A stretch of DNA of 64,000 nt from Halomonas sp. I5-271120 (GCF_030553075.1 NZ_CP130701.1:1426001-1490000), one strand, 5' to 3'; shown: positions 18,360-31,257, counted from the stretch's first letter. The notes: generated by a model not told the origin, from the letters alone. Program-made: numbers and translations.

Positions 18360-18398
18360 TGTTACCATTCCACACTTCCAAGGGCTGACGGGGTAACA
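18360..18398 (+). promoter_or_regulatory. TGTTACC...GGTAACA inverted repeat upstream of panB
   Basis: TGTTACCATTCCACAC begins at 18360 and GGGGTAACAC ends at 18399. It nearly duplicates the element upstream of the CrcZ-like RNA (TGTTACCATCCCACAC at 15647 and GGGGTAACAC), with a spacer 13 bp shorter. It starts 15 bases after the folK stop and ends 86 bp before panB. A further TGTTACC (18329-18335) lies in the last folK codons. It may be an operator for the same regulator; no clear sigma-54 promoter was found before panB. Confidence 0.5.
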
Positions 18399-18484
18399 CT
18401 TTGATGGCTCCAGCCCCGACGCCAGCCAGGCGACCGCGTGCCTTCAACGCGATCCCACGACGCTATCGACGAGACCGCAATACT

Positions 18485-19276
18485 ATGAAAACCGTCACCT
18501 TGAGCACGCTTTCGGCCCACAAGCGGGCGGGGGAGACCTTCAGCTGCCTGACCGCCTACGACGCCTCCTTTGCCCGCGCCGCCAGCGACGCCGGGATCGA
18601 GGTGCTGCTGGTCGGTGATTCCCTGGGCATGGTGCTGCAGGGCCACAACAGCACCCTGCCGGTCACCCTCGACGACATCTGCTATCACACCCGCTGCGCG
18701 GTCCGCGGCAAGGGTGCCAGCCTGCTGATGGTCGACCTGCCCTTCATGAGCAACGCAAGCCTGCCGAAGCTGCTTGACGATGCCGGCGCACTGATGCGCG
18801 CGGGCGCTGAGCTGATCAAGGTCGAGGGCGAGGCCTGGATGGCCGACGGCATCCGTGAACTCACCCGACGCGGCGTGCCGGTGTGCGCACACCTGGGCCT
18901 CACACCGCAGTCGGTGCATCAGCTGGGCGGCTACAAGGTACAGGGCCGTGACACCGAGCGCGCCGAACAGATTCTCCATGACGCCAAGGCACTGCAAGAC
19001 GCCGGCGCCTCGGTGATCCTGCTCGAATGCGTGCCGGCAAGCCTCGGCCGCGCGGTGCGCGATGCGCTGGAGGTGCCGGTGATCGGCATTGGCGCGGGTC
19101 CCGACGTCGATGGCCAGATTCTCGTCATGCACGACGTGCTGGGCATCACCCATGGCCGTACGCCGCGCTTCGTCAAGAACTTCATGACCGAGGCCGAGGA
19201 CATCCAGGACGCCTTCCGCCGCTATCACGACGCCGTCAAGGCACGCCGCTTTCCGGCCGAGGAGCACAGCTTCTGA
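18485..19276 (+). CDS. panB: 3-methyl-2-oxobutanoate hydroxymethyltransferase
   Basis: 263 residues from the ATG at 18485 ([20 protein letters not shown]). PanB marks are [33 protein letters not shown], the metal ligands around MVDLPF and KVEGE, and [18 protein letters not shown]. It makes ketopantoate from ketoisovalerate and methylene-tetrahydrofolate. It is the first gene of panBCD; the panC start overlaps its stop as TGATG. Confidence 0.96.
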   Translation: MKTVTLSTLSAHKRAGETFSCLTAYDASFARAASDAGIEVLLVGDSLGMVLQGHNSTLPVTLDDICYHTRCAVRGKGASLLMVDLPFMSNASLPKLLDDAGALMRAGAELIKVEGEAWMADGIRELTRRGVPVCAHLGLTPQSVHQLGGYKVQGRDTERAEQILHDAKALQDAGASVILLECVPASLGRAVRDALEVPVIGIGAGPDVDGQILVMHDVLGITHGRTPRFVKNFMTEAEDIQDAFRRYHDAVKARRFPAEEHSF

Positions 19277-20136
19277 TGGACACCCTGCATCACGTCCAGG
19301 CGCTGCGTGAGGCGCTGGCCGGCCCCAGGCGCGCAGGGCAACGCATCGCCCTGGTGCCGACCATGGGCAACCTGCATGCGGGCCACCTGGCACTGGTCGC
19401 CGAGGCGCGGGCGCGCGCCGACCTGGTCGTAGCCACGATCTTCGTCAACCCCCTGCAGTTCGGCCCCGACGAGGATCTGGACGCCTACCCGCGCACCCTC
19501 GCCGAGGATCAGGCCGGGCTCGCCGACGCCGGCTGCGACCTGCTGTTCGCGCCGTCGACCCGCGAGCTCTACCCCCAGGGCCTCGGCGTGCAGACCCGAG
19601 TCCGCGTCGCCGGGGTCAGCGAGGGGCTGTGCGGCGGCTCGCGACCGGGTCACTTCGACGGCGTAGCCACCGTGGTCAGCCTGCTCTTCAACCTGGTGCA
19701 GCCGGACCTTGCCTGCTTCGGCGAGAAGGACTATCAGCAGCTGGCGGTGATTCGCCAGCTGACTCACGACCTGCACTTTCCCATCGAGATCGTCGGCGTG
19801 CCGATCGTGCGCGCGGCCGATGGCCTGGCGCTTTCATCGCGCAACGGCTATCTGAGCGAAGAGGAGCGCACCCGGGCTCCCGGCCTTCACCTCACTCTTT
19901 GCGAGCTGCGCGAAGCGATCATCGCCGGCGCCTCAGTGGCCGATGCCTTCGCCGCCGCCCATGAACGCCTGATCACGCGCGGGTTCGTGCCCGACTATCT
20001 GGCGCTGCGCCGCGCCGACGATCTCGGCGAGGTTGACGCCGACACCCGAGACGCAGTGATTCTCGCCGCGGCCCAGTTGGGGCCGGCCCGCCTGATCGAC
20101 AACCTGACCGTTAGCCTGTCGCATCGCGACGGATAA
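19276..20136 (+). CDS. panC: Pantoate--beta-alanine ligase
   Basis: 286 residues with the HIGH-like element [48 protein letters not shown] and [11 protein letters not shown], the KMSKS-equivalent. It condenses pantoate with beta-alanine using ATP. It begins on the panB stop codon and is followed after 13 bp by panD, which supplies beta-alanine. Confidence 0.97.
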   Translation: MDTLHHVQALREALAGPRRAGQRIALVPTMGNLHAGHLALVAEARARADLVVATIFVNPLQFGPDEDLDAYPRTLAEDQAGLADAGCDLLFAPSTRELYPQGLGVQTRVRVAGVSEGLCGGSRPGHFDGVATVVSLLFNLVQPDLACFGEKDYQQLAVIRQLTHDLHFPIEIVGVPIVRAADGLALSSRNGYLSEEERTRAPGLHLTLCELREAIIAGASVADAFAAAHERLITRGFVPDYLALRRADDLGEVDADTRDAVILAAAQLGPARLIDNLTVSLSHRDG

Positions 20137-20149
20137 GGAAGCCAATCCG

Positions 20150-20530
20150 ATGTACACCATCATGCTCAAGGCCAAGCTGCACATGGCCCGCGTCACCCAC
20201 GCCGTGCTCAACTATGAAGGCTCCTGCGCCATCGACGGCGAGCTGCTCGACATGGCCGGCATTCGCGAAAACGAGCAGATCCAGATCTATAACGTCGAGG
20301 GCGGCCAGCGCTTCACCACCTACGCCATCCGCGCCGAGGAAGGCTCCAAGGTAATCTCGGTGAACGGTGCTGCGGCCCACCTCGCAAGCGTCGGTGACCG
20401 TGTGATCATCTGCAGCTATGCCCATTACGATGATCGCGAAGTGGAGCAGCACCAGCCGGCCCTGGTCTATCTGCAGGAAGGCAACGACGTCAGCCACACC
20501 AGCCATGCCATTCCCGTCCAGCTGGCCTGA
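20150..20530 (+). CDS. panD: Aspartate 1-decarboxylase proenzyme
   Basis: 126 residues, the normal PanD length. The self-cleavage site Gly-Ser is in [11 protein letters not shown] at residues 24-25 and generates the pyruvoyl cofactor. Lys9 ([10 protein letters not shown]) and Tyr58 region (GQRFTTYAI) are present. It decarboxylates aspartate to beta-alanine and completes the panB-panC-panD operon. Confidence 0.97.
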   Translation: MYTIMLKAKLHMARVTHAVLNYEGSCAIDGELLDMAGIRENEQIQIYNVEGGQRFTTYAIRAEEGSKVISVNGAAAHLASVGDRVIICSYAHYDDREVEQHQPALVYLQEGNDVSHTSHAIPVQLA

Positions 20531-20608
20531 GTCTAAGTCTGAACCTTAACCTGAAACATAGCGCCTGGTAGCTAACAGTAAACAACTCGCTCACCAAGCA
20601 CCTCGCGC

Positions 20609-20640
20609 GCGGCCGGCACCTTTCTCCTCTCGCCGGCCGC
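20609..20640. other. Strong hairpin between panD and the thiolase gene
   Basis: GCGGCCGGC and GCCGGCCGC form a perfect 9-bp stem around a 14-base pyrimidine-rich loop. There is no T-tract, so it is not a standard terminator. It could stabilise the pan transcript end or be incidental. The rest of the 248-bp gap must hold the thiolase promoter. Confidence 0.35.
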
Positions 20641-20778
20641 TGCGCCCGCCATCCGCGAGGTCGCTCACCTCCTCTTCTCGACTTGCTCTTTGGTACCATT
20701 TAAGCGATTAGCCATTGTCGCGGCGCACAAGACTCTCCTATGCTTAAAGGTCACTAGCCCTTTTCGAGGAGTCTCTTT

Positions 20779-21957
20779 ATGCAAGACGTGGTGATTGTCG
20801 CGGCCCGCCGCACTGCCGTTGGCACCTTCGGTGGTTCGCTCGCCGACATTCCTGCAAGCGAGCTGGGTGCCTTGGTCATCAAGGATATCCTCAAGCAGAC
20901 CGGCGTCGCGGGTGATCAGGTCGACGAAGTACTGCTCGGCCAGGTCCTGACCGCCGGTGTCGGCCAGAACCCGGCGCGCCAGGCCGCCATCAAGGCCGGC
21001 CTGCCCGACGGCGTACCGGCCATGACCATCAACAAGGTCTGCGGCTCCGGCCTCAAGGCGCTGCATCTGGCGACGCAGGCGATCCGCTGTGGCGACGCCG
21101 AGCTGATCCTCGCCGGCGGCCAGGAAAACATGTCCGCGTCGCCCCACGTGCTGCCGCACTCACGCACCGGCCAGCGCATGGGCGACTGGAAGGCCATCGA
21201 TACCATGGTCCATGACGGCCTGTGGGATGCCTTCAACGACTATCACATGGGCATCACTGCCGAGAATTTGGCCGAGAAGTACGGCATCACCCGCGAGGAG
21301 ATGGACGCCTTCGCCGCTGCCTCCCAGCAGAAGGCCACCGCTGCCATCGAGGCCGGCAAGTTCAAGAGCCAGATCGTCCCGGTCGAGATTCCCCAGCGCA
21401 AGGGCGACCCGGTGGTCTTCGACACCGACGAAGGCCCGCGTCCGGGTGTGACCGCCGAGAAGCTTGGTGGCATGCGCCCGGCCTTCAAGAAGGACGGCAC
21501 CGTGACCGCCGGCAACGCTTCCTCCATCAACGACGGCGCCGCAGTGGTCATGCTGTGCTCCGCCGAGAAGGCCAAGGCGCTGGGGCTCGAACCGCTGGCT
21601 CGCATCAAGGCCTACGCCAACGCCGGCGTCGACCCGGCGATCATGGGCATCGGCCCGGCGCCGGCAACCCGTCGCTGCCTCGACAAGGCGGGCTGGGCCA
21701 TCGGCGAGCTGGACCTGATCGAGGCCAACGAGGCCTTCGCCGCCCAGGCGCTGTCGGTCAACAAGGAGCTTGGTTGGGATACCGACAAGATCAACGTCAA
21801 CGGCGGCGCCATCGCCATCGGCCACCCGATCGGCGCCTCCGGCTGCCGCGTGCTGGTGACCTTGGTCCACGAGATGATTGCCCGCGACGCCAAGAAGGGC
21901 CTCGCGACGCTGTGCATCGGCGGCGGGCAGGGGGTGGCGCTCGCCATCGAGCGCTGA
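20779..21957 (+). CDS. phaA: Acetyl-CoA acetyltransferase (beta-ketothiolase)
   Basis: 392 residues with both thiolase active-site blocks: the nucleophilic Cys in [15 protein letters not shown] near residue 89, [25 protein letters not shown], and the second Cys in [14 protein letters not shown] near residue 380. An AGGAG site precedes the ATG. It condenses two acetyl-CoA to acetoacetyl-CoA or runs in reverse. In halomonads such enzymes feed polyhydroxybutyrate synthesis. phaB and phaC are not adjacent, so the assignment to PHB rather than acetoacetate breakdown (atoB) is inference. Confidence 0.88.
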   Translation: MQDVVIVAARRTAVGTFGGSLADIPASELGALVIKDILKQTGVAGDQVDEVLLGQVLTAGVGQNPARQAAIKAGLPDGVPAMTINKVCGSGLKALHLATQAIRCGDAELILAGGQENMSASPHVLPHSRTGQRMGDWKAIDTMVHDGLWDAFNDYHMGITAENLAEKYGITREEMDAFAAASQQKATAAIEAGKFKSQIVPVEIPQRKGDPVVFDTDEGPRPGVTAEKLGGMRPAFKKDGTVTAGNASSINDGAAVVMLCSAEKAKALGLEPLARIKAYANAGVDPAIMGIGPAPATRRCLDKAGWAIGELDLIEANEAFAAQALSVNKELGWDTDKINVNGGAIAIGHPIGASGCRVLVTLVHEMIARDAKKGLATLCIGGGQGVALAIER

Positions 21958-22008
21958 GCCCAAAAGGCCTGACCCACACTGCGACCTAAACGTCGCCAGC
22001 GCATAAAA

Positions 22009-22039
22009 AACGCCCCCGCAGCCAAGCTGCGGGGGCGTT
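22009..22039. terminator. Bidirectional terminator, thiolase/pnp
   Basis: AACGCCCCCGCAGC / GCTGCGGGGGCGTT, a perfect 14-bp stem with loop CAA. A-rich ATAAAAAA on the left serves as the T-tract for minus-strand transcription from pnp, and TTGTCGTT follows on the right for the thiolase gene. Confidence 0.85.
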
Positions 22040-22114
22040 GTCGTTGTGGCATCTGCCAAGGAGGGCCTAATCGGCGACCCTCTTAGTCAATAACCACCCG
22101 AGTCGACGGTCACC

Positions 22115-24244
<2,130 letters not shown>

Positions 24245-24345
24245 GGCGGCTTCCTTCAACTTGTCGAATTCACATTGGGTCTTTTTTGACACGTCGACCA
24301 TTTTAGGAGGTCGTCGAGGCAAGGGCTACCAAGATCCCATAAAAC

Positions 24346-24373
24346 AACAAGCAACCCCGTGGGGTTGCTTGTT
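24346..24373 (-). terminator. Terminator between rpsO and pnp
   Basis: AACAAGCAACCCC / GGGGTTGCTTGTT, a perfect 13-bp stem with a 2-base gap. Reading on the minus strand it is followed by GTTGTTTTAT. It should end most rpsO transcripts and let only part read through to pnp, as in E. coli. Confidence 0.8.
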
Positions 24374-24448
24374 CGAAGAACCCTGCGGCGCTGCCGCGGG
24401 TTCGGGAAGAATCCGTGGACCCTTCCCTGTCTGGCTACCGGCTGCCGC

Positions 24449-24718
24449 TTAGCGACGCAGGCCCAGGCGCTGGATCAGCGACTGGTAGCGCTCGAAGTCC
24501 TTGCGCTTCAGGTAGTCGAGCAGCTTACGACGCTGGTTGACCATACGGATCAGGCCACGACGGGAGTGGTGATCCTGCTTGTTGGTCTTGAAGTGATCCT
24601 GCAGGCCGTCGATGTTGGCGCTCAGCAGGGCCACCTGAACTTCGGGGGAACCGGTGTCATTTTCGACACGGCCGAATTCATTGACGATCTCGGCCTTCTT
24701 TTCAGCGGTCAGTGCCAT
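24449..24718 (-). CDS. rpsO: 30S ribosomal protein S15
   Basis: 89 residues from the ATG at 24718, the standard S15 length, after a CTGGAGAAACAG ribosome site. A 16-residue upstream extension is not conserved. The sequence ([50 protein letters not shown]) is unmistakable. S15 binds 16S rRNA helices 20-22 early in small-subunit assembly. Confidence 0.97.
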   Translation of the reverse strand: MALTAEKKAEIVNEFGRVENDTGSPEVQVALLSANIDGLQDHFKTNKQDHHSRRGLIRMVNQRRKLLDYLKRKDFERYQSLIQRLGLRR

Positions 24719-24825
24719 CTGTTTCTCCAGTAAGCAATATGCCTGGTGATGAATGTCGGAGACCACGCATATTTGCAGTCTCCACGCCTACACCGCGCGG
24801 CAGGTTCCACGCGGTGCGGGTTGCT

Positions 24826-25761
24826 TTACGCATCGCCACCCGACTGGGCAGCGGCGGTATTCAACAAGCGACGGGGGGCAATTTCCCCCGCCGCCTTGAC
24901 CGTGACCAGGCCCAGAAAGACCTCGCCACGATAGAGTCTGACGGTGTCATCAACGCCGAGCTCTCCGGTATCCACGCGGGCCTGCTGGCCGTGCTGGATC
25001 CGGGAGGCCGCCACGTCGTCGACCTCAAGGGCCGGCAGATGCGCCACCAGCACATCGATCGGCATCAGCAGGGCTTCCCGGGCGTCCTGATCGGCCAATG
25101 CCTCCAGAGCGTCCAGGGTATGCATGCCGTCACCGTCGAAGGGGCCGGTCTTGAGCCGACGCAGGGCCGTGATGTGGCCACCGCAGCCAAGCGCCTGGCC
25201 GATATCCTCGGCAAGCGTGCGGATATAGGTGCCTTTGCTGCACTGCACCCGCAGCTCGAAACCCTCGGCATCTGCCTCGAGCAGCCGGCTATCATAAACG
25301 CTCACGCGCCGGACTGCACGCTCGATTGTCTTGCCTTCCCGGGCCAGCTCATAGAGCTTGCGCCCCTCGTGCTTGAGCGCCGAATACATCGGCGGCACCT
25401 GGTCGATCTCGCCGCGAAAACGGGCAAGCACAGCCTCGATATCGGCCTCCTTCAAGGCCGGTATCGGAGCGCGCTCGACAATCTCGCCCTCGGCATCGCC
25501 GGTGTCGGTCACCTCGCCCAGCTTCACCCGGGTCTCGTAGACCTTGTCGGCCTCGAGCAGGAAGGAGCTGAACTTGGTGGCTTCGCCGAAGCAGATCGGC
25601 AGCAGACCGGTGGCCATCGGGTCCAGCGTGCCGGTGTGTCCGGCTTTCTGGGCCTGATAGAGCCGCCGGACGCGCTGCAGCACATGGTTGCTCGACGCGC
25701 CCTTGGGCTTGTCGAACAACAGCACTCCATCGACCGGCAGGCCGCGACGCTTTCGCGCCAT
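24826..25761 (-). CDS. truB: tRNA pseudouridine(55) synthase TruB
   Basis: 311 residues. The catalytic Asp is in KAGHTGTLDPMATGLLP near residue 47; VDGVLLFDKPKGASSNHVL, YSALKHEGRKLYELAREG and CSKGTYIRTLAEDIG are conserved, and a PUA-like tail follows. It isomerises U55 in the T loop of tRNAs. Its start overlaps the rbfA stop as TGATG. Confidence 0.96.
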   Translation of the reverse strand: MARKRRGLPVDGVLLFDKPKGASSNHVLQRVRRLYQAQKAGHTGTLDPMATGLLPICFGEATKFSSFLLEADKVYETRVKLGEVTDTGDAEGEIVERAPIPALKEADIEAVLARFRGEIDQVPPMYSALKHEGRKLYELAREGKTIERAVRRVSVYDSRLLEADAEGFELRVQCSKGTYIRTLAEDIGQALGCGGHITALRRLKTGPFDGDGMHTLDALEALADQDAREALLMPIDVLVAHLPALEVDDVAASRIQHGQQARVDTGELGVDDTVRLYRGEVFLGLVTVKAAGEIAPRRLLNTAAAQSGGDA

Positions 25762-26201
25762 CAGCGGCCGTCCTCGTCGCGGCTCTGATCGCCGTGGCTA
25801 TCGGCGACATCGCCGTCATCGTCCTGTTCCTCGTGATGCTGGGCGCGATCGCTGGCGACCGCTTCCTCGATCAGCGAAGACAGCTGCTGGCCACGCACCA
25901 CGCTCTCATCATAGTGAAAGCGCAGTTCTGGCACGTGACGCAGCTTGATGCGACGGGCGACCTGACTGCGCAGGAAGCCTGCGGCGCGCTTGAGCACCTT
26001 GAGGTTGTCCTTAACCCGCTCGGCGTCATTCTCGCCGAGCAGCGTGACATAGACGTCGGCATAGCCGAGGTCACGGCTGACCGTGACCCCGCTGACGGTG
26101 ATCATGCCCAGGCGCGGGTCTTTGACCTCGCGCTGGATGAGTACCGCCAGCTCCTGCTGCAGCTGGTCGGCTACCCGATCGGTACGCTTGAACTCGCGCA
26201 T
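25761..26201 (-). CDS. rbfA: Ribosome-binding factor A
   Basis: 146 residues. The KH-like fold core is recognisable from FKRTDRVADQLQQELAVLIQ, VKDPRLGMITVSGVTVSRDL and RHVPELRFHYDESVVRG. The last 30 residues are an acidic, histidine-rich tail (EEQDDDGDVADSHGDQ), longer than in E. coli, as expected for a halophile. It helps 30S maturation and 16S rRNA 5' processing. It lies 20 bp after infB. Confidence 0.95.
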   Translation of the reverse strand: MREFKRTDRVADQLQQELAVLIQREVKDPRLGMITVSGVTVSRDLGYADVYVTLLGENDAERVKDNLKVLKRAAGFLRSQVARRIKLRHVPELRFHYDESVVRGQQLSSLIEEAVASDRAQHHEEQDDDGDVADSHGDQSRDEDGR

Positions 26202-26221
26202 GACCAGCTCTCCTCGGTCGG

Positions 26222-28714
26222 TTACAGGGTGCGTTCGACCTTGACCTGATCGAAGACCTCGATCTTGTCACCGGCCTGGACGTCGTTGTAGTTCTTGACG
26301 CCGATACCGCATTCCATGCCGTTGCGCACTTCGTTGACGTCATCCTTAAAGCGACGCAGGGATTCCAGCTCGCCTTCGTAGATGACCACGTTTTCGCGCA
26401 GCACACGGATCTTCTTGTTGCGGTGAACGGTGCCCTCGACCACCATGCAGCCGGCCACGGCGCCGATCTTCGGCGCGCGGAAGACGTCGCGAACCTCGGC
26501 CACGCCGACGATCTCTTCTTTCCAGTCCGGTGCCAGCATGCCGCTCATGGCCTGCTTGACCTCGTCGATCAGCTGGTAGATCACGCTGTAGTAGCGCAGA
26601 TCCAGGCCTTCACGCTCGATGATCTCGCGGGCAGCGGCGTCGGCACGGACGTTGAAGCCGACCACGATGGCCTCACTGGCCAGCGCCAGGTTGGCGTCGG
26701 TACCGGTGATGCCGCCGACACCCGAGGACACCACGGCGACCTCGACTTCGTCGGTGGAGAGCTCTTCGAGAGCGCTCTTGATGGCTTCCAGCGAGCCCTG
26801 GACGTCGGCCTTGAGGACGATGTTGACCTTGGCGACCTCTTCCTTGCCCATCTGGCTGAACATGTTCTCCAGCTTGGCTTTCTGCTGGCGAGCCAGGCGC
26901 ACTTCGCGGTACTTGCCCTGACGGAAGTTGGCGATCTCGCGGGCCTTCTTCTCGTCTTCGAGCACCATGAAGTCATCACCGGCATCCGGCGTGCCATCGA
27001 GACCCTGGATCTCGACCGGCATGGACGGACCGACCTCGTCGACCTGCTTGCCAAGCTCGTTGGTCAGGGCACGCACGCGGCCGTGGTGGAGGCCGGCGAG
27101 CACGATGTCGCCTTTCTTCAGAGTGCCGTTCTGGACCAGCACGGTCGCGACAGGGCCACGGCCCTTGTCGAGACGCGACTCGACCACGACGCCCTTGCCA
27201 GGCGCTTCCGGCACGGCCTTGAGCTCGAGCACTTCGGACACCAGCTGGATAGATTCCAGCAGGTCTTCGATGCCTTCACCAGACTTGGCAGAGACGTGGA
27301 CGAACTGGGTGTCGCCGCCCCACTCTTCGGAGATGACGCCGTGCTGGGACAGCTCGTTCTTGACCCGGTCCGGATCAGCGCCCGCCTTGTCGATCTTGTT
27401 GACCGCCACGACCATCGGCACGCCGGCAGCCTTCGAGTGCTCGATCGCCTCGATGGTCTGCGGCATCACGCCGTCGTCTGCAGCGACCACCAGGATCACC
27501 ACGTCGGTCGCCTTGGCACCACGAGCACGCATGGCGGTGAACGCCGCGTGGCCCGGGGTATCGAGGAAGGTCACGCCGCCGTGATCGTCCTCAACGTGAT
27601 AGGCACCAATGTGCTGGGTAATGCCGCCGGCTTCACCGGTCGCCACCTTGGCACGACGCACGTAGTCGAGCAGCGAGGTCTTGCCGTGGTCGACGTGACC
27701 CATAACGGTGACCACCGGAGAGCGCGTAATCTCTTCGCCCTCGTAGGAGATGCTCTCGAGCACTTCGGTCTCAAGGGCATCGTCCTTGACCAGCTTGGGC
27801 TTGTGGCCCATTTCCTCGACCACGATTACCGCGGTCTCCTGGTCGATGGTCTGGTTGATGGTCACGGCCGCGCCCATGTTGAACATGGCCTTGATAACTT
27901 CGTTGGCCTTGATCGACATCTTGTCGGCAAGTTCGGCGACGCTGATCGATTCGGGAATCGACACTTCGCGCACGATCGGCTGCGTCGGCTTCTGGAAGCC
28001 GTGCTTGCCGCCGCCTTCACGACCGCCACGACGGCTGCCGCGACGCTCAGCGCGCTTGGCTTTCTTGCCGCCGCGACGGCGCTCTTCGCGATCGTCATCG
28101 TCACGCTCCTGACGACCCTTCTTGGCCTTGGCACCGGCCTTCTTGGGCGCCCGACGCGTATCGCCGCGGGGCTCCTTGGGTGGTGCGTTGACTTCGGGGG
28201 CAGCAGGCTCGGCAGTCTCGAGCTCCGGCACCGGAATCTCCGGCTCGGCCGCTGTCGCCTTGGCCGCTTCCTCTGCCTTGGCGGCTTCGGCGTTGGCCTT
28301 GGCGGCCTTGGCTTCTTCCGCCTCGCGGGCAGCTCGCTCGGCCTGGGAATCGGCCATGTCGCCGACCAGCTGGCGCGGTCCCGTTTCTTCGGTCTTGGGT
28401 TTCTCGGCCGGCTCTTCGTCGCGCTTCACGTAGGTGCGCTTCTTGCGGACCGAGACCTCAATGGACTTGCCACGATCACCGGAACGGATCCGGCTCTTGG
28501 TCTTGCGCGTCAGGGTGACGCGATTCTTGGCCCCGGCGTCGCTATCGCCGCCGTGGCTCTTGGTCAAATAGTCGAGCAGGCGCTTCTTGTCCGCTTCGGA
28601 CACAGCGTCGCCCTCGGCCTTGTGCGGCAGGCCGGCTTCTTTCATCTGTTCTAGTAAGCGGGGCACTTCGCGCCCCACTTTTACGGCAAAATCTTTTACG
28701 GTCATGTCTGACAT
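26222..28714 (-). CDS. infB: Translation initiation factor IF-2
   Basis: 830 residues from the ATG at 28714 ([20 protein letters not shown]). An IF2N domain is followed by a long charged linker rich in Ala/Glu/Lys (roughly residues 100-260) and a second IF2N domain. The G domain has G1 [13 protein letters not shown], the G2 region [11 protein letters not shown]3 DTPGHAAF, G4 NKID and G5 SAKSGEG. The C-terminal domains bind fMet-tRNA. Upstream in-frame codons to 28771 overlap the nusA end region and are not conserved. It is part of rimP-nusA-infB-rbfA-truB. Confidence 0.97.
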   Translation of the reverse strand: MSDMTVKDFAVKVGREVPRLLEQMKEAGLPHKAEGDAVSEADKKRLLDYLTKSHGGDSDAGAKNRVTLTRKTKSRIRSGDRGKSIEVSVRKKRTYVKRDEEPAEKPKTEETGPRQLVGDMADSQAERAAREAEEAKAAKANAEAAKAEEAAKATAAEPEIPVPELETAEPAAPEVNAPPKEPRGDTRRAPKKAGAKAKKGRQERDDDDREERRRGGKKAKRAERRGSRRGGREGGGKHGFQKPTQPIVREVSIPESISVAELADKMSIKANEVIKAMFNMGAAVTINQTIDQETAVIVVEEMGHKPKLVKDDALETEVLESISYEGEEITRSPVVTVMGHVDHGKTSLLDYVRRAKVATGEAGGITQHIGAYHVEDDHGGVTFLDTPGHAAFTAMRARGAKATDVVILVVAADDGVMPQTIEAIEHSKAAGVPMVVAVNKIDKAGADPDRVKNELSQHGVISEEWGGDTQFVHVSAKSGEGIEDLLESIQLVSEVLELKAVPEAPGKGVVVESRLDKGRGPVATVLVQNGTLKKGDIVLAGLHHGRVRALTNELGKQVDEVGPSMPVEIQGLDGTPDAGDDFMVLEDEKKAREIANFRQGKYREVRLARQQKAKLENMFSQMGKEEVAKVNIVLKADVQGSLEAIKSALEELSTDEVEVAVVSSGVGGITGTDANLALASEAIVVGFNVRADAAAREIIEREGLDLRYYSVIYQLIDEVKQAMSGMLAPDWKEEIVGVAEVRDVFRAPKIGAVAGCMVVEGTVHRNKKIRVLRENVVIYEGELESLRRFKDDVNEVRNGMECGIGVKNYNDVQAGDKIEVFDQVKVERTL

Positions 28715-28742
28715 TAACGACCCTCCTGAGCCCGTGACCTGT

Positions 28743-30236
28743 TTACTGTTCGCTCTCGAACCAAGGCGCACGGGCAGTCATGATCAATGCCGCAGCGCGC
28801 TCCTCGTCCACGCCCTCGATGTCTTCAAGATCATCGACGGACTGCTCGGCAAGGTCCTCCATGGTGACAATGCCCCGGCTGGCCAGAATGAAGGCCAGGT
28901 GACGCTCCATCCCTTCCATCTCGAGCAGGTCGTCGGCGGGCTGGGCGCCGTCGAGCTGCTCTTCGGAAGCAATTGCCAGGTTCAACAGCTCATCTTTTGC
29001 GCGTGCACGCAGCTCCTCGACGAGATCCTCGTCGAATTCCTCGATCTCGAGCATTTCCTCGAGGGGCACGTAGGCAACTTCTTCCAGGGAAGTGAAGCCT
29101 TCTTCGACCATGATACGTGCCAGCTCCTCGTCGATCTCCAGGTGGTTGATGAAGAATTCCACCTGACTATCGATTTCCTGCTCGCGCTTACCCTCGGCCT
29201 CGTCCTCGGTCATCACGTTGAGTTTCCAGCCGGTCAGCTCTGAAGCGAGCCGCACGTTCTGGCCACTGCGACCGATGGCCTGGGCGAGATTGTCCTCGGC
29301 GACGGCGACATCCATGGCATGGCTGTCCTCATCGACGAGAATCGAGGCGACATCCGCCGGCGCCATGGCGTTGATCACCAGCTGCGCGGGGTTGTCGTCC
29401 CAAAGAATGATATCCACACGTTCGTTCTGCAGCTCGGTGGACACCGCCTGCACTCGCGAACCGCGCATGCCGACGCAGGCACCGACCGGGTCGATGCGGC
29501 GGTCATTGGTCTTGACCGCGATCTTGGCCCGCGAACCGGGGTCCCGCGCCGCGCCCTTGATCTCGATGAGCTGCTCGGCAATTTCCGGCACCTCGATCTT
29601 GAACAGCTCGATGATCAGTTCCGGGCAGGTCCGCGACAGGATCAACTGGGCGCCACGCGCCTCGGCGTCGACCTTGACCAGCAGCGCACGCACCCGCTCG
29701 TTCATGCGGTAGCGCTCGCCCGGGATCATCTCATTACGCGGCAGGAACGCCTCGGCGTTGTCGCCCAGATCGATGATCAGCCCTTCACGTGTCGTCTTCT
29801 TGACAATGCCGGCCACCAGCTCGCCTTCGCGATCGGTATACTGGCGCACCACTTCGGCGCGCTCGGCCTCACGGACCTTCTGCACGATCACTTGCTTGGC
29901 GGTCTGCGCCGCGATGCGACCGAAGGTGGCATTCTCGATGCGCTCCTCGACCACGTCGCCCTCGGTCAGCGGCGGATCACGACGCTCGGCGAAGGACTGC
30001 TTGATCTCGGCGTCCGGGTTCTCGAACTCGTCGTCCTCGATCACCACCCAGCGACGGAAGGTATCGTAGTCGCCGGTTGCACGATCGATTGCCACCCGCA
30101 CGTTGACTTCCTGACCGTCGAACCGCTTGCGCGATGCACTGGCCAGCGCCGCTTCTACGGCTTCGAAGATGACGTCACGGGGCACGCCCTTCTCATTCGA
30201 GATCGCGTCAACGACCATCAAAATCTCTTTGCTCAT
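28743..30236 (-). CDS. nusA: Transcription termination/antitermination factor NusA
   Basis: 497 residues. The N-terminal polymerase-binding domain is followed by S1 ([20 protein letters not shown]), KH1 and KH2 ([39 protein letters not shown]). Two acidic C-terminal repeats follow ([20 protein letters not shown] and [20 protein letters not shown]). It modulates pausing, termination and antitermination. It is 40 bp after rimP and 28 bp before infB. Confidence 0.97.
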   Translation of the reverse strand: MSKEILMVVDAISNEKGVPRDVIFEAVEAALASASRKRFDGQEVNVRVAIDRATGDYDTFRRWVVIEDDEFENPDAEIKQSFAERRDPPLTEGDVVEERIENATFGRIAAQTAKQVIVQKVREAERAEVVRQYTDREGELVAGIVKKTTREGLIIDLGDNAEAFLPRNEMIPGERYRMNERVRALLVKVDAEARGAQLILSRTCPELIIELFKIEVPEIAEQLIEIKGAARDPGSRAKIAVKTNDRRIDPVGACVGMRGSRVQAVSTELQNERVDIILWDDNPAQLVINAMAPADVASILVDEDSHAMDVAVAEDNLAQAIGRSGQNVRLASELTGWKLNVMTEDEAEGKREQEIDSQVEFFINHLEIDEELARIMVEEGFTSLEEVAYVPLEEMLEIEEFDEDLVEELRARAKDELLNLAIASEEQLDGAQPADDLLEMEGMERHLAFILASRGIVTMEDLAEQSVDDLEDIEGVDEERAAALIMTARAPWFESEQ

Positions 30237-30276
30237 GCCTTTGCCTCGCCAGAAAACCTGTCCTTATGCATCGACC

Positions 30277-30738
30277 TCAATCCTCGAACTGGGGCACGAC
30301 ACGCGCCTGATCGATGCTGTCGATGGGAAAGCAGTACTCCTCGCCTTCAACCTGCAACAACACTTCGTCCTCTTCGATACCGGCCAGCAGTCCCTGGAAC
30401 TTGCGCCGACCGTCGAAGGGTGTGCGCAGCTTGATGGCCACCACATGCCCCTTGAAGCGTTCGAAATGATCGAGGGTGAACAACGGCCGGTCCATGCCCG
30501 GGGACGACACCTCAAGCCGGTACTCGCCGGCGATAGGGTCCTCGACATCCATGACCGCACTGATCTGGCGGCTGATATCGGCACAGTCGTCGACGGTCAC
30601 GCCGTTGGGGCCATCGATATAGATCACCAGGCGGGAGTGTTTGCCCTGGGACAGGTAGTCGAGTCCCCAGAGCTCGAAGCCCATGGCGGAGGCCACCGGC
30701 TCGATTAACGCGTATAGCGCAGCGTCCTTGATTGCCAC
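30277..30738 (-). CDS. rimP: Ribosome maturation factor RimP
   Basis: 153 residues with the RimP marks [59 protein letters not shown] and the C-terminal SH3-like region ending [12 protein letters not shown]. It is required for 30S maturation. It is the first protein gene after the initiator tRNA gene, equivalent to E. coli metY-rimP-nusA-infB. Confidence 0.95.
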   Translation of the reverse strand: MAIKDAALYALIEPVASAMGFELWGLDYLSQGKHSRLVIYIDGPNGVTVDDCADISRQISAVMDVEDPIAGEYRLEVSSPGMDRPLFTLDHFERFKGHVVAIKLRTPFDGRRKFQGLLAGIEEDEVLLQVEGEEYCFPIDSIDQARVVPQFED

Positions 30739-30813
30739 AGACGAAGACTCCTACAGCCGTTGCGTCAGGCACCTGGCCGGGAGATAAAGAGGAAGCGAGG
30801 TGGCTGATTGGCG

Positions 30814-30837
30814 TGTTACCAGCGAAGGCTGGTAACA
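30814..30837. repeat. Perfect palindrome TGTTACCAGC-GAAG-GCTGGTAACA
   Basis: Two 10-base arms, TGTTACCAGC and GCTGGTAACA, around GAAG, 76 bp upstream of rimP and downstream of a terminator. As RNA it is a tight tetraloop hairpin (GAAG loop) without a T-tract. As DNA its ends, TGTTACC and GGTAACA, match the elements before the CrcZ-like RNA and panB. It may be an operator or an RNA stabilising structure; undecided. Confidence 0.5.
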
Positions 30838-30871
30838 GGGGAACGGCTAACAGATGAGCTACTAACAAAAA

Positions 30872-30891
30872 GCCCCTTCACTGGAAGGGGC
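30872..30891 (-). terminator. Terminator/attenuator between tRNA-fMet and rimP
   Basis: GCCCCTTC / GAAGGGGC, an 8-bp stem with loop ACTG. On the minus strand it is followed by TTTTTG, so it ends or attenuates tRNA transcription before rimP. Confidence 0.75.
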
Positions 30892-30940
30892 CTTTCACAA
30901 GAATCCTTATATCCCATTTGGCGTCTCTTGACGGCCTAAA

Positions 30941-31017
<77 letters not shown>

Positions 31018-31143
31018 TCACAGGTCGGCGATATTACCTGCCACTCTGGCTCACGTCAAGAACTCTTACCTTGCCGTGGAAGTGACAATCGCCTGAATGC
31101 CAATCTTGCTACTGAAGGCCTCGGCATAACAAGGCGTTCCAGA

Positions 31144-31230
31144 TGGTGCCGAAGGCGGGACTTGAACCCGCACGACCGTAAGGTCACTACCCCCTCAAGA
31201 TAGCGTGTCTACCAATTCCACCACTTCGGC
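31144..31230 (-). tRNA. tRNA-Leu (GAG)
   Basis: 87-nt tRNA with a long variable arm. The anticodon loop is TTGAGGG in the stem CTATC/GGTAG, giving anticodon GAG; the T loop is GGTTCAAGTCC and CCA is encoded. It occupies the position of E. coli leuU, between secG and the initiator tRNA. Confidence 0.96.
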
Positions 31231-31257
31231 ATCAGGGGAGCACTAATTGAGGCCGGC

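Noticed and set aside
18400..18484. Sigma-54 promoter for panB
   Set aside because: No GG-N10-GC arrangement with acceptable boxes was found between the inverted repeat and the panB start.
26423..28654. 743-codon open frame on the plus strand opposite infB
   Set aside because: It is the antisense shadow of infB, caused by high GC content and codon bias; infB itself is unmistakable.
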